Shown: positions 43,225 to 52,543, counted from the first letter of the stretch. The stretch is DNA of 64,000 nt from Flavobacterium piscisymbiosum (GCF_020905295.1 NZ_JAJJMM010000001.1:3658001-3722000); one strand, 5' to 3'. Numbers and translations are program-made. Notes: generated by a model not told the origin, from the sequence alone.

Positions 43225-43529
43225 TGATTTCGGTTTTATAAATGTTAATTAATAGAACTGCGTAAAATAAATAGGTACTAATGTATTCTTGAGGGATTTT
43301 GGCTTATCTTTTTGTATTATAGGCGAATAAGGAATTAGGTTCTAAAGAGATGAACTTAATTTATATGTTAATTATTGTTAAAGTTAAATAAATTTTCTTA
43401 CCGATTACAATATTTTTTAAGAAAGGGAGATTTTTTTTTGAATGAATTTTCAGAAAGTTTATCTTTTTTACAAACATCATTTTCAAATATTTAGATTTTT
43501 ATAATAGAAATAAATGTTACTTTTGTGTT
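43225..43529. other. Divergent intergenic region, no gene
   Basis: 305 bp of AT-rich DNA between the divergent barrel operon and the metal-resistance block. Apart from the TAnnTTTG box at 43518-43525 I see no strong repeat, hairpin or open frame. Confidence 0.5.
43518..43525 (+). promoter_or_regulatory. -7 box 4 nt before a GTG start
   Basis: TACTTTTG fits TAnnTTTG and ends 4 nt before the GTG at 43530, the same spacing as at 8428-8435. No clear -33 element. Confidence 0.35.
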
Positions 43530-43853
43530 GTGAAATGGATAACAATCATATTGTCGATTTATTTAATGGCGCTTTCCAATATGCCTTGTGCAGATATGGA
43601 GGTAAATAGTGCTGCTCATAAAACCGCACAATTTTCATCAGAAGCAAATCATACCCATGATAAAGACAATGATTTATGTTCTCCTTTTTGCGCTTGTAAC
43701 TGTTGTGGTGCGCAGGTTTTAAGTTATCAGACTGCTGTAATTTTTGAATTTCCTGTACAGCATACTATCATTTCGATACCATTACCCAACTACAATTCGG
43801 TTTTTGCTTCCAATTTCTACGGAAGTATTTGGCAACCCCCACAAATAGCATAA
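43530..43853 (+). CDS. Small exported Cys-rich protein (DUF6660-like)
   Basis: 107 residues with a GTG start, needed to give the signal sequence KWITIILSIYLMALSNMPC. The hallmark is a His/Asp stretch (NHTHDKDNDLCS) followed by CSPFCACNCCG, five Cys in a block suited to binding soft metal ions. Genes of this type (I recall DUF6660) commonly precede Czc-type efflux operons in Bacteroidota. I infer a periplasmic or surface metal-binding helper. It is 97 bp before czcA. Confidence 0.7.
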   Translation: MKWITIILSIYLMALSNMPCADMEVNSAAHKTAQFSSEANHTHDKDNDLCSPFCACNCCGAQVLSYQTAVIFEFPVQHTIISIPLPNYNSVFASNFYGSIWQPPQIA

Positions 43854-43950
43854 TGATTGCCTGATTAAGTTCAGGTTAGAGAGTTGTGGATTTTCCACAG
43901 AAGTAATAGACAAAACTTTGTCTAATTTCTCACGTCATTATACCCTTAAA

Positions 43951-46900
43951 ATGTTAGATAAAATTATACAATTCAGTATAAAGAATAAGTTCGTTATACT
44001 GCTATTTACCCTTGTATTAATAGCTTGGGGAAGCTATTCGCTCAAACACTTACCACTGGATGCTTTGCCTGATATTACCAATAATCAGGTACAAATCATC
44101 ACAACGGCGCCTACTTTGGCCAGTCAGGAAGTCGAACAATTAATCACTTATCCGCTCGAGCAAGCCGTGAAAACAGTTCCGGATATTATAGAACTCCGCA
44201 GTATTTCCCGTTTCGGATTATCGGTTGTTACCGTTGTTTTCGAAGACGATGTCGATATTTACTGGGCAAGGGAACAAATTTTTCAACGCTTAAAACAAGC
44301 CGAAGAAAACATTCCCGATTATGCAGGATCACCTGAATTAGCGCCTATTACCACAGGTTTAGGCGAAATTTACCAATACGATGTGTATGCCAAAAAAGGT
44401 TATGAAAACAAATACGATGCGGTAAAACTAAGAACCATTCAGGATTGGATTATTATTCCGCAATTGCAAGGCGTTAAAGGCGTTGCAGATGTAAGTACCT
44501 GGGGAGGAAAGCTAAAACAATACGAAATTGCCGTAAACCCCAATACCCTAAATAGCTTGGGCGTTACGATTACAGAGATTTTTGATGCACTTGAAAAAAA
44601 CAACCAAAATACAGGCGGTGCTTATATCGAAAAAGACCAATTAGCGTATTTTATTCGCGGTGTCGGGATGGCAAAGGGAATAAATGATCTTGGAAATGTG
44701 GTAGTAAAAAACCGAAATGGTTCTCCCGTTTTAGTCCGCGATGTTGCCGAAGTCCGCGAAGGCGTTGCCTTACGTTACGGAGCATCGACCAAAGACGGAA
44801 AAGGAGAAATAGTTTCCGGAATGGTCTTGATGTTAAAAGGTGAAAACTCCAGCGCCGTTGTAGATCGAATCAAAGAAAGAATGATTCAGATTAATAAAAG
44901 TCTGCCCGAAGGTGTTGTTGCCGAAGCTTTTATTGACAGAGGAAAACTAGTCGATAATGCGATGGGAACCGTTACCAAAAACTTACTAGAAGGAGCTTTG
45001 ATTGTGATTTTTGTCCTGATTTTATTTCTTGGTAATCTTCGTGCCGGTTTAATTGTAGCTTCGGTAATTCCGTTAGCTATGCTTTTTGCTATTATATTAA
45101 TGAATGCCTTTGGCGTAAGCGGAAATTTAATGAGTTTGGGCGCAATTGACTTTGGAATCATTGTCGACGGAGCCGTTATTATTGTCGAAGCTACGATGCA
45201 TCATTTGCAGCAACTGAAACGAAAAAAACAATTATCGCAAAGCGAAATGGATGTTGAAGTCTACAATTCGGCTTCGAAAATCAGAAACAGTGCAGCCTTT
45301 GGAGAAATCATCATTCTGATCGTGTATCTGCCAATCCTCGCTTTGATAGGAACCGAAGGAAAAATGTTCAAACCCATGGCAATGACCGTAGGTTTTGCAG
45401 TTGCTGGAGCCTTTATCCTTTCGCTGACTTATGTGCCTATGATGAGCGCTTTATTCTTATCGAAAAATACAGAACACAAAGAAAATTTCAGCGACAGAAT
45501 GATGGCTCGTTTAGAGGCCTTTTATACACCATTACTAGAAAAAGCACTTCAATTTAAAAAGATTGTTCTGGGAATATCAGTTGGTTTATTTGCCTTCGGA
45601 TTAATTGTCTTTAATAGTATGGGAGGAGAATTTATCCCTACGATCGAAGAAGGCGATTTGGCTATAAATGCCACCATTATGACCGGAAGTTCGCTTACGC
45701 AGATGGTAGAAACGACCACAAAATACGAGCAAATATTAAAAGCGAAATTTCCAGAGATCAAAACGATCGTAACCAAAATTGGAAGCGGAGAAATCCCTAC
45801 AGACCCAATGCCTATTGAAAGCGGGGATTTGATTATTGTTCTAAAAGACAAAAAAGAATGGGGAAGAAAATATCACAATTGGGAAGAATTGGCCAATGCC
45901 ATGAAAGAAGAAATGGAAGTCATTCCGGGTGCCAATATTGAGATTTCGCAGCCTATACAAATGCGTTTCAACGAATTAATGACCGGAAGCCGAAGTGATA
46001 TTGCCATCAAAATTTTTGGTGATGATCTGGAAATTCTGGATGCTAAAGCTGCCGAGTTAATTTCGAAGATAAAAAGCATTGAAGGAATTGGAGATTTAAA
46101 AGCCGATAAAGTAACCGGTTTACCTCAAATTACGATAAAATACGATTACAATAAAATCGCTTTATACGGATTAAATATTTCTGATATCAACAGAATTATC
46201 CGTTCATCATTTGCCGGAGAAAGCGCCGGAAAAATTTACGACGAAAGTAAGAGATTTGATGTTGTAGTGCGAATGAATCAGGACAATCGCGCCGATATTA
46301 CCGATGTGAGTAATTTGTTTATTCCGCTACCAAATGGGCAACAAGTACCGCTTTCTCAAGTCGCCACAGTAGATTATGAGCAAGGTCCGGTGCAAGTAGT
46401 TCGTGAAGACGGAAAACGCAGAATCACGGTTGGATTAAACGTTCGTGGCCGTGATATAAAAAGTGTAGTTGAGGAAATTCAGCAAAAGCTGGATAAGAAC
46501 TTTAAACTTCCTGCGGGTTATTACGTAACCTACGGCGGACAGTTTGAGAATTTAATAGAAGCTACCAAACGACTTTCGATAGCGTTGCCAATCGCTTTAG
46601 GATTAATATTAGTATTGCTTTATTTCACCTTTAAAAGTTTCAAACAAGCAGGATTAATTTTTACCGCCATTCCGTTATCTGCCATTGGTGGTGTTTTTGC
46701 CCTCTGGATGCGCGGAATGCCGTTTAGTATTTCGGCAGGAATTGGTTTTATTGCCCTCTTCGGAATCGCGGTTTTAAACGGAATTGTATTGATTTCGTAT
46801 TTCAATCAGCTTAAAAAAGAAGGAATATTAGATCCGCTGCAAAGAGTTTTAATAGGAACCAAAACCAGATTACGTCCTGTTTTAATGACCGCAGCCGTAG

Positions 46901-47100
46901 CCTCTTTAGGGTTTTTACCAATGGCATTGTCAACGAGTGGAGGAGCAGAGGTACAAAAACCTTTGGCAACTGTGGTTATTGGAGGACTTTTCTCTGCCAC
47001 ATTATTGACGCTGATCGTTTTACCGATTTTGTATTTAATGCTGGAGAAGTTTAACCGCAAAGAGCGCGAAGATTTACGCGAAGAACGCAATGAAAATTAA
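43951..47100 (+). CDS. czcA: CzcA-type heavy-metal efflux RND pump
   Basis: 1049 residues from the ATG at 43951 (an in-frame TTG at 43918 would add 11 unlikely residues). HME-RND features: HLPLDALPDITNNQVQI at the start, TM4 proton/metal motif DFGIIVDGAVIIVE (Asp400, Asp406, Glu413), typical of divalent-cation pumps, and PLATVVIGGLFSATLLTLIV near the end. It drives Zn/Co/Cd-type export across both membranes with CzcC and CzcB. The last 17 codons (FNRKEREDLREERNEN and stop) read through a repeat arm identical to 25654-25671. Confidence 0.95.
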   Translation: MLDKIIQFSIKNKFVILLFTLVLIAWGSYSLKHLPLDALPDITNNQVQIITTAPTLASQEVEQLITYPLEQAVKTVPDIIELRSISRFGLSVVTVVFEDDVDIYWAREQIFQRLKQAEENIPDYAGSPELAPITTGLGEIYQYDVYAKKGYENKYDAVKLRTIQDWIIIPQLQGVKGVADVSTWGGKLKQYEIAVNPNTLNSLGVTITEIFDALEKNNQNTGGAYIEKDQLAYFIRGVGMAKGINDLGNVVVKNRNGSPVLVRDVAEVREGVALRYGASTKDGKGEIVSGMVLMLKGENSSAVVDRIKERMIQINKSLPEGVVAEAFIDRGKLVDNAMGTVTKNLLEGALIVIFVLILFLGNLRAGLIVASVIPLAMLFAIILMNAFGVSGNLMSLGAIDFGIIVDGAVIIVEATMHHLQQLKRKKQLSQSEMDVEVYNSASKIRNSAAFGEIIILIVYLPILALIGTEGKMFKPMAMTVGFAVAGAFILSLTYVPMMSALFLSKNTEHKENFSDRMMARLEAFYTPLLEKALQFKKIVLGISVGLFAFGLIVFNSMGGEFIPTIEEGDLAINATIMTGSSLTQMVETTTKYEQILKAKFPEIKTIVTKIGSGEIPTDPMPIESGDLIIVLKDKKEWGRKYHNWEELANAMKEEMEVIPGANIEISQPIQMRFNELMTGSRSDIAIKIFGDDLEILDAKAAELISKIKSIEGIGDLKADKVTGLPQITIKYDYNKIALYGLNISDINRIIRSSFAGESAGKIYDESKRFDVVVRMNQDNRADITDVSNLFIPLPNGQQVPLSQVATVDYEQGPVQVVREDGKRRITVGLNVRGRDIKSVVEEIQQKLDKNFKLPAGYYVTYGGQFENLIEATKRLSIALPIALGLILVLLYFTFKSFKQAGLIFTAIPLSAIGGVFALWMRGMPFSISAGIGFIALFGIAVLNGIVLISYFNQLKKEGILDPLQRVLIGTKTRLRPVLMTAAVASLGFLPMALSTSGGAEVQKPLATVVIGGLFSATLLTLIVLPILYLMLEKFNRKEREDLREERNEN

Positions 47101-47202
47101 AAGATCAAAAAACATGAATTCAATATATAAAATAATCGCAAACCCCTTTGCGAACTTTGCGAAAAACCTTTGCTCCCGATGGCTATCGGGATTGCGGTTA
47201 AT
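47050..47202. repeat. Repeat element spanning the czcA stop and czcC start
   Basis: The left end TTTAACCGCAAAGAGCGC (47050-47067) equals the terminal arm of the element at 25654-25881; the right part has TTTGCGAACTTTGCG, CCCGATGGCTATCGGG (47175-47190) and ATTGCGGTTAA at the end. It encodes the CzcA tail, contains the intergenic gap, and encodes residues about 12-30 of CzcC. Confidence 0.78.
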
Positions 47203-48373
47203 TGCATTACTATTAGCCACCACGCATATATCAGCACAAGAAAAAATCAGCTTAGAAAAAGCCATAGAACTTGCTAAATCAAACAACATCGACTTAAAAA
47301 TAGCCGATAAAGAAATAGAAAAGCAAACGGTTCTAAAGAAAACAGCATTTCAGCCCGAACCATTGCAGGTACAATATCAGGGCGGACAATTCAATAGTGC
47401 CGATTACGACCACAACGTTTCGGTTCAGCAGTTTTTCCCGATGGGAAGTATCACCAAAGCCAATCGTCAATTGCAGGAAGAATTGGTAAAACTGGCCGAA
47501 AAACGAAAAGCTTTATCTGCTTACGAAATTGAAAAAGCCGTTACGTTGTCGTATTACCAATATCTATACGGCGTTTCGATTCAGAAATTGAATTCGGAAT
47601 TGAATGATATTTATACCAAATTCTTAAAGAATGCCGAACTGCGTTTTCAAACCGGAGAAAGCGGGAATATTGAAGTTATTAGCGCTAAAGCGAAAGTAAA
47701 AGAGATCGAAACGCAAAAAGCACAATTAGAATATGATTTGGCGATTTACCAAAAGCAGTTGCAATTTTTTGTTCAGACTAATGAAAACATAGTTCCCGAT
47801 GACAAAACAGCGTTACAATATACGATGCTAAAAGAAGCAGGAAATTCGAAAGCAGAAGGTCTAATAACCGATTATTACCAACAGCAGATTTCGGTTTCTC
47901 AAAAAGAAGCCAATACGTATAAAGCCATGCGAATTCCGAAAATAGGAGTGGGTTATTTTGCCCAAACCATCGACACCAAATCGTTGTATCAGGGATTTAC
48001 TGCCGGATTGCAAATTCCGTTATTTGGAGGCGTGAATACGGCCAGAGCCCAGGCTTCGGCGATTAGTATTTCGCAATCGCAATTGGCTTTAGATAAAAAT
48101 AAATTAACGCTCAATCTGCAAAGACAAGAATTAGAAAATAATTTCAAGAAACAGCAAAAAGCATTAGATTATTATCAAAAAGAAGGATTGCAATACGCAG
48201 ATCAGATCATCAATACGGCACAAAAAAGTTATGCCAATGGCGATATGAGTTATTGGGCGTACATCAGTTTTTTGAATCAGGCAATTGATATTAAAAAGCA
48301 ATATACAGAAGCAACCCATACTTTTAATCAAAGTGCTATCGAACTTCAATTTCCATCTCTTAAAAATAATTAA
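47114..48373 (+). CDS. czcC: CzcC-type outer-membrane efflux protein (TolC family)
   Basis: 419 residues from the ATG at 47114; an ATG at 47090 inside the czcA end is possible and adds 8 residues. The long signal region (to about residue 42, ...LLLATTHISAQ) includes repeat-derived NPFANFAKNLCSRWLSGLR. Then two OEP/TolC repeats with long coiled coils: ISLEKAIELAKSNNIDLKIA, VTLSYYQYLYGVSIQKL, GLQIPLFGGVNTARAQASA, YWAYISFLNQAIDIKKQYTE. It forms the exit duct for the pump. Confidence 0.92.
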   Translation: MNSIYKIIANPFANFAKNLCSRWLSGLRLIALLLATTHISAQEKISLEKAIELAKSNNIDLKIADKEIEKQTVLKKTAFQPEPLQVQYQGGQFNSADYDHNVSVQQFFPMGSITKANRQLQEELVKLAEKRKALSAYEIEKAVTLSYYQYLYGVSIQKLNSELNDIYTKFLKNAELRFQTGESGNIEVISAKAKVKEIETQKAQLEYDLAIYQKQLQFFVQTNENIVPDDKTALQYTMLKEAGNSKAEGLITDYYQQQISVSQKEANTYKAMRIPKIGVGYFAQTIDTKSLYQGFTAGLQIPLFGGVNTARAQASAISISQSQLALDKNKLTLNLQRQELENNFKKQQKALDYYQKEGLQYADQIINTAQKSYANGDMSYWAYISFLNQAIDIKKQYTEATHTFNQSAIELQFPSLKNN

Positions 48374-48374
48374 A

Positions 48375-49658
48375 ATGAAAAATATAGTTAAAAACTTAAC
48401 CGCAATCCCGATAGCTATCGGGAGCAAAGTTTTATCGCAAAGGTCGCAAAGTTTAATTTCCTTGCGTGCCTTGCGCTTTTCTGTCTTTGCGTGCCTTGCG
48501 GTTATAATAGTAAGTTGCAATGAAAAGAAAGCAGAAGAACCCCAGGAAGAAGAAAGTTCACAAACAGAAGTAGCTTTAAACGAATCTCAATATAAAACTG
48601 TCGGGATTGAAACTGGATTTGTAGAAAACAGAAACTTAAATAAAGTCATAAAAGCCAACGGTTATACCACAGTTCCGCCGCAAAACTCTGCCGAAGTTTC
48701 GACTTTGATAGGAGGAACCGTGAAGGATATTTTTGTTCTCGAAGGCACTTATGTCAACAAAGGAAAAGTTCTGGCTACGATTCAGAATCTGGAAGTGATC
48801 GAAATGCAGGAAGATTATCATTCGGCTACAGCCAATATTGAATATTTGCAATTAGAATACAATCGCCAGAAAACCTTAAGCGATGAAAATGTAAACCCAA
48901 GAAAAGTTTTTCAGGAAGTAAAATCAAAATTGGCAGCAGAAAGAGCGAGAGCGCAGGCAGCAAAAAACAAATTGGATGCTTTGCATGTAAGCACAAAAGG
49001 AAGTACTTCGCTGGTACCCATTGTAGCGCCAATAAGCGGTTATGTGGGGAACATCAAAATTGCAAAAGGAGCGTACGCACAAACCGGAATCACATTATTT
49101 GAAGTGGTTGATAATAGCCAGATGCATTTGGATCTGAATGTGTACGAGAAAGATTTGGGTTCTATCTCGATCGGACAAGTGATTGATTTTGTACTGACAA
49201 ATCAGTCGAATAAATCGATAAAAGGAAAGATATTCGGAATCAACAAATCATTTTCTAACGAAAGTAAAACCGTTGCCGTTCATGCTAAAATCGAATCAGA
49301 TGATGCAAAAGGACTGATTCCGGGAATGTATGTTTCGGCCAATATCAATATCATAAATGCCACCGTGCCGGCATTGCCAAAAGATGCCGTAGTGCGAAAT
49401 GCAGATAAGTATTTTGTTTTTGTTCAGGAAGATGATCATAAAGACGACCATCAACATGAAGAAGGAAAAGAGGAAAAAGGCGCAGTGCACGAAAAGGAAA
49501 TTCATTTTAAAGCCATTGAAGTAATTCCCGGAACAACAGATTTAGGCTTTACCGAAGTAAAATTTGTAGATAAGATTGATGAGGAAGCTAAGATTGTGAC
49601 CAAAGGTGCTTTTTATCTGCTTTCGGCCATGAAAGGCGGGGGAGAGCATAGTCACTAA
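48375..49658 (+). CDS. czcB: CzcB-type periplasmic adaptor lipoprotein (HlyD/MFP)
   Basis: 427 residues from the ATG at 48375, one base after the czcC stop. The lipobox IVSC puts the lipid on Cys48, unusually far from the start; residues 8-44 are encoded by a repeat element. The adaptor core follows: VNKGKVLATIQNLEVIEMQ (lipoyl half), coiled hairpin, VAPISGYVGNIKIAKGAYAQ, barrel with KGLIPGMYVSANI, and a C-terminal His/Glu/Asp-rich insertion (EDDHKDDHQHEEGKEEKG, about 357-374) probably for metal binding. Links CzcA to CzcC. Confidence 0.93.
   Translation: MKNIVKNLTAIPIAIGSKVLSQRSQSLISLRALRFSVFACLAVIIVSCNEKKAEEPQEEESSQTEVALNESQYKTVGIETGFVENRNLNKVIKANGYTTVPPQNSAEVSTLIGGTVKDIFVLEGTYVNKGKVLATIQNLEVIEMQEDYHSATANIEYLQLEYNRQKTLSDENVNPRKVFQEVKSKLAAERARAQAAKNKLDALHVSTKGSTSLVPIVAPISGYVGNIKIAKGAYAQTGITLFEVVDNSQMHLDLNVYEKDLGSISIGQVIDFVLTNQSNKSIKGKIFGINKSFSNESKTVAVHAKIESDDAKGLIPGMYVSANINIINATVPALPKDAVVRNADKYFVFVQEDDHKDDHQHEEGKEEKGAVHEKEIHFKAIEVIPGTTDLGFTEVKFVDKIDEEAKIVTKGAFYLLSAMKGGGEHSH
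48396..48504. repeat. Repeat element inside the czcB signal-peptide code
   Basis: TTAACCGCAA at 48396 and TTGCGGTTA at 48496-48504 are inverted ends. Inside lie ATCCCGATAGCTATCGGGA (48405-48423), TCGCAAAGGTCGCAAAG and TTTGCGTGCCTTGCG, the same words as the intergenic elements at 25654-25881 and 33225-33250. Confidence 0.8.
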
Positions 49659-50000
49659 TTTTTTTAGGTGCTAAGTTACTAAGATGCTAAGTTTTTTTAG
49701 CTTAGCTCCAAAAGCTATTACTTTGCGACTCCTATTGTTTACAAAGTTTTTTAAGTTGATTAATTGTCTAGCCCCTAGCTTTAGCTAGGGGAATTAAAAG
49801 AGCTAATAATAATGGCTTTAGCCAAATACACATTTCGGCTAAAGCCTTTCAAATTGGTTTAATGAACCCTCCAGTTAAAACTGGAGGCTATTCAATTTAT
49901 AGTACTGAAATCAAAAGAAACTTAAAAAACTTTGCGACTCAGCGTCTTTGCGAGATTAAAATAAAACGCTACCTATAAACAATTGACTCAAAATCCGTAA
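49659..50000. repeat. Repeat cluster with three perfect hairpins
   Basis: CTNAG array at 49667-49695; hairpin CCCCTAGCT/AGCTAGGGG (49772-49791); hairpin GGCTTTAGCC/GGCTAAAGCC (49814-49846); hairpin CCTCCAGTT/AACTGGAGG (49868-49887); then a TTTGCGACTCAGCGTCTTTG repeat (49940-49960). No gene in this 410-bp gap before the ATPase. The first hairpin may stop the czc transcript. Confidence 0.7.
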
Positions 50001-50068
50001 ATTTAGAACATATTTAAACAAAGTTTAAAACTTTAAACTTGAAACAAATAAAACTTGAAACTCATTTT

Positions 50069-52075
50069 ATGGAACATATACATACAGAAGAAAAAATAAC
50101 AAAAAAGAAAACAAAACAATCCGCCTGCTGTTGCTCACATGAGGAACCCGTTCATTCTGATAATGACGGACACGATCACGGAGACGGTCACGATCATGAA
50201 CATAATGCTGAGGGCGGTTTGTTTAAACTATTTTTACCAGCGATAATCTCGTTTGTTTTATTGCTTATTGGGATTGGGCTTGACAATTATTTCCCGCAGA
50301 CCTGGTTTACGGGTTATGTTCGAATTGCCTGGTATATCGTGGCTTATTTACCGGTTGGACTTCCGGTTTTGAGAGAAGCGTATGAAAGCATTATAAAAGG
50401 CGATGTCTTTTCGGAATTTTTTCTGATGTGTATCGCAACAATAGGCGCTTTTGCAATAGGCGAATACCCCGAAGGTGTTGCCGTAATGTTGTTTTATACT
50501 ATTGGAGAAAACTTTCAGGGACTGGCGGTAAGCCGTGCCAAATCTAATATTAAAAGTTTATTGGATCAACGTCCGGATGAGGTCAGTATTGTAGAAAATA
50601 ACATTGCCACAATAATCAAAGCAGCTGATGCAAAGATAGGATCAATAATACAGCTGAAAGCCGGAGAAAAATTAGGTCTTGACGGAGAACTGTTGTCTGA
50701 TACCGCTTCGTTTAATACCGCAGCATTAACGGGAGAAAGTAAACCGGATACCAAAGTAAAAGGAGAAACTGTTTTGGCGGGAATGATCAACGGAAATACC
50801 GTTGCACTGGTAAAAATAACAGTCGCTTATAGTGATAGTAAACTTTCTAAAATTTTAGAAATGGTACAAAACGCAACCACTAAAAAAGCACCTGCCGAAT
50901 TGTTTATTCGAAAATTTGCCAAGATTTATACGCCAATCGTGGTGTATCTGGCGATTGCGATTTGTGTATTGCCATGGCTTTTTGTAGACAATTATGTCTT
51001 TAGTGACTGGTTGTACAGAGCTTTGGTATTCCTGGTAATTTCATGTCCTTGTGCCTTGGTCATCAGTATTCCGTTAGGGTATTTTGGAGGAATTGGCGCG
51101 GCGAGTAAAAACGGAATTCTGTTTAAAGGAAGTAATTTTCTCGATAGTATTTCAACCATTCAAAATGTGGTGATGGATAAAACCGGAACCATGACCGAAG
51201 GTGTTTTTAAAGTTCAGGAAGTTATTATTCAGGAAGGTTTTGATAAAGTTGAGATTCTGAAACTCGTTAATGTTCTCGAAAGTCAGAGTACACATCCTGT
51301 GGCAACGGCAATTCATAATCATGTAGGGAAGATTGATGCTTCAGTCGAATTGAAAAACGTAGAAGAAATTTCCGGACATGGTTTAAAAGCCGAAATCAAC
51401 GGAAAAGAATTGCATGTGGGGAATTTCAAATTGATGGATAAATTCAACATTTCATATGATATTGATCCAAATTCGGTTGTTTACACCACGATTGCCATTG
51501 CATACGATAATAAGTTCGCAGGATATTTGACTATTGCAGATGAAATTAAAGAAGATGCGCAGGAAGCAGTAAGCAAACTAAAAGCATTAGGCGTTAAAGT
51601 TACCATGCTAAGCGGTGATAAAACCAATGTAGTGCAATTTGTTGCGGATAAATTAGGCATCGCAAATGCTTTTGGAGATTTGCTTCCGGAAGATAAAGTG
51701 AATAAAATCAACGAGATTAAGGCCAAAAACGAAACCGTAGCTTTTGTGGGCGATGGTGTAAATGATGCTCCTGTTATCGCCTTAAGCACCGTAGGTATCG
51801 CAATGGGAGGTTTAGGAAGTGATGCCACGATCGAAACGGCCGATGTTGTGATTCAGGATGATAAACCAAGTAAAATTGCGATGGCCATCAATATCGGGAA
51901 ACAAACCAAAAAAATCGTATGGCAGAATATTACCCTGGCTTTTGTCGTAAAAGCTTTTGTACTGATTTTGGGTGCCGGCGGACTTGCCACAATGTGGGAA
52001 GCTGTTTTTGCCGATGTTGGAGTAGCGTTGTTGGCAATATTAAATGCCGTGAGAATTCAGAAAATGAAGTTTTAA
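50069..52075 (+). CDS. P1B-type ATPase exporting Zn/Cd/Pb
   Basis: 668 residues from the ATG at 50069; the longer TTG start at 50039 is less likely. The N-terminus carries a CCC triplet and a His/Asp-rich stretch (HSDNDGHDHGDGHDHEHN) in place of the usual metal-binding domain. Core motifs: TGES, SCPCALVIS (Cys326-Pro-Cys328 in the membrane metal site), phosphorylated Asp370 in DKTGTMTEG, STHPVA, GDGVNDAPVIA. It pumps soft divalent metals to the periplasm, where the Czc complex takes them out. Confidence 0.94.
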   Translation: MEHIHTEEKITKKKTKQSACCCSHEEPVHSDNDGHDHGDGHDHEHNAEGGLFKLFLPAIISFVLLLIGIGLDNYFPQTWFTGYVRIAWYIVAYLPVGLPVLREAYESIIKGDVFSEFFLMCIATIGAFAIGEYPEGVAVMLFYTIGENFQGLAVSRAKSNIKSLLDQRPDEVSIVENNIATIIKAADAKIGSIIQLKAGEKLGLDGELLSDTASFNTAALTGESKPDTKVKGETVLAGMINGNTVALVKITVAYSDSKLSKILEMVQNATTKKAPAELFIRKFAKIYTPIVVYLAIAICVLPWLFVDNYVFSDWLYRALVFLVISCPCALVISIPLGYFGGIGAASKNGILFKGSNFLDSISTIQNVVMDKTGTMTEGVFKVQEVIIQEGFDKVEILKLVNVLESQSTHPVATAIHNHVGKIDASVELKNVEEISGHGLKAEINGKELHVGNFKLMDKFNISYDIDPNSVVYTTIAIAYDNKFAGYLTIADEIKEDAQEAVSKLKALGVKVTMLSGDKTNVVQFVADKLGIANAFGDLLPEDKVNKINEIKAKNETVAFVGDGVNDAPVIALSTVGIAMGGLGSDATIETADVVIQDDKPSKIAMAINIGKQTKKIVWQNITLAFVVKAFVLILGAGGLATMWEAVFADVGVALLAILNAVRIQKMKF

Positions 52076-52096
52076 ATTATTTCATTCAAATAAAAC

Positions 52097-52131
52097 AAAA
52101 TCCCAATTCATTAATTTTGAATTGGGATTTT
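52097..52131. terminator. Bidirectional terminator
   Basis: AAAATCCCAATTCA pairs exactly with TGAATTGGGATTTT; A run before, T run after. Lies between the convergent ATPase and tautomerase genes. Confidence 0.88.
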
Positions 52132-52144
52132 CTTATTTATAGAA

Positions 52145-52543
52145 TTATTTCTTCAAATGCGTTGGTACCTGAATTTCTCCATTACCAAAAGACCAATTTT
52201 CTAAACCATTATTTTCTAGTAAAACAATGATCACATTACTGATCAAAATTTCGGTCGAAGTCGAAATTCGTGTCGCAATCTGATGGTATAATTTTTTCTT
52301 TTGTTCTAATGTTCTTCCTTGTCCTGCCGTGATTTGAACATAAACAATATTTTCAGAATGTGAAATCCCGAGATAAGTTTCAGGATATTTTATCTGATGC
52401 GATTCTAATTCTTCAATTACATGAAAATAATCGTCTTTTGGAATATTAAATTCGGCTATTAAAGATTCATGAACAGATTCTGAAATAGTATTTTTTGTTT
52501 CTAATGAAAGCTTCTTGGGAAGGCTGATTCTAACGAATGGCAT
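52145..52543 (-). CDS. Tautomerase-superfamily protein
   Basis: 132 residues, beginning MPFVRISLP: the Pro after Met is the catalytic base of the superfamily. The two beta-alpha-beta units (residues 2-60 and about 65-125, second starting YVQITAGQGRTLEQKKKLYH) match the double-length 4-oxalocrotonate-tautomerase-like members. The substrate is unknown. 62 bp downstream of the VOC gene on the same strand. Confidence 0.85.
   Translation of the reverse strand: MPFVRISLPKKLSLETKNTISESVHESLIAEFNIPKDDYFHVIEELESHQIKYPETYLGISHSENIVYVQITAGQGRTLEQKKKLYHQIATRISTSTEILISNVIIVLLENNGLENWSFGNGEIQVPTHLKK

Noticed and set aside
51481..51828. 115-codon minus-strand frame opposite the P-type ATPase
   Set aside because: Antisense to conserved ATPase motifs; Ser/Leu/Ala-rich as expected from reverse-strand codons.
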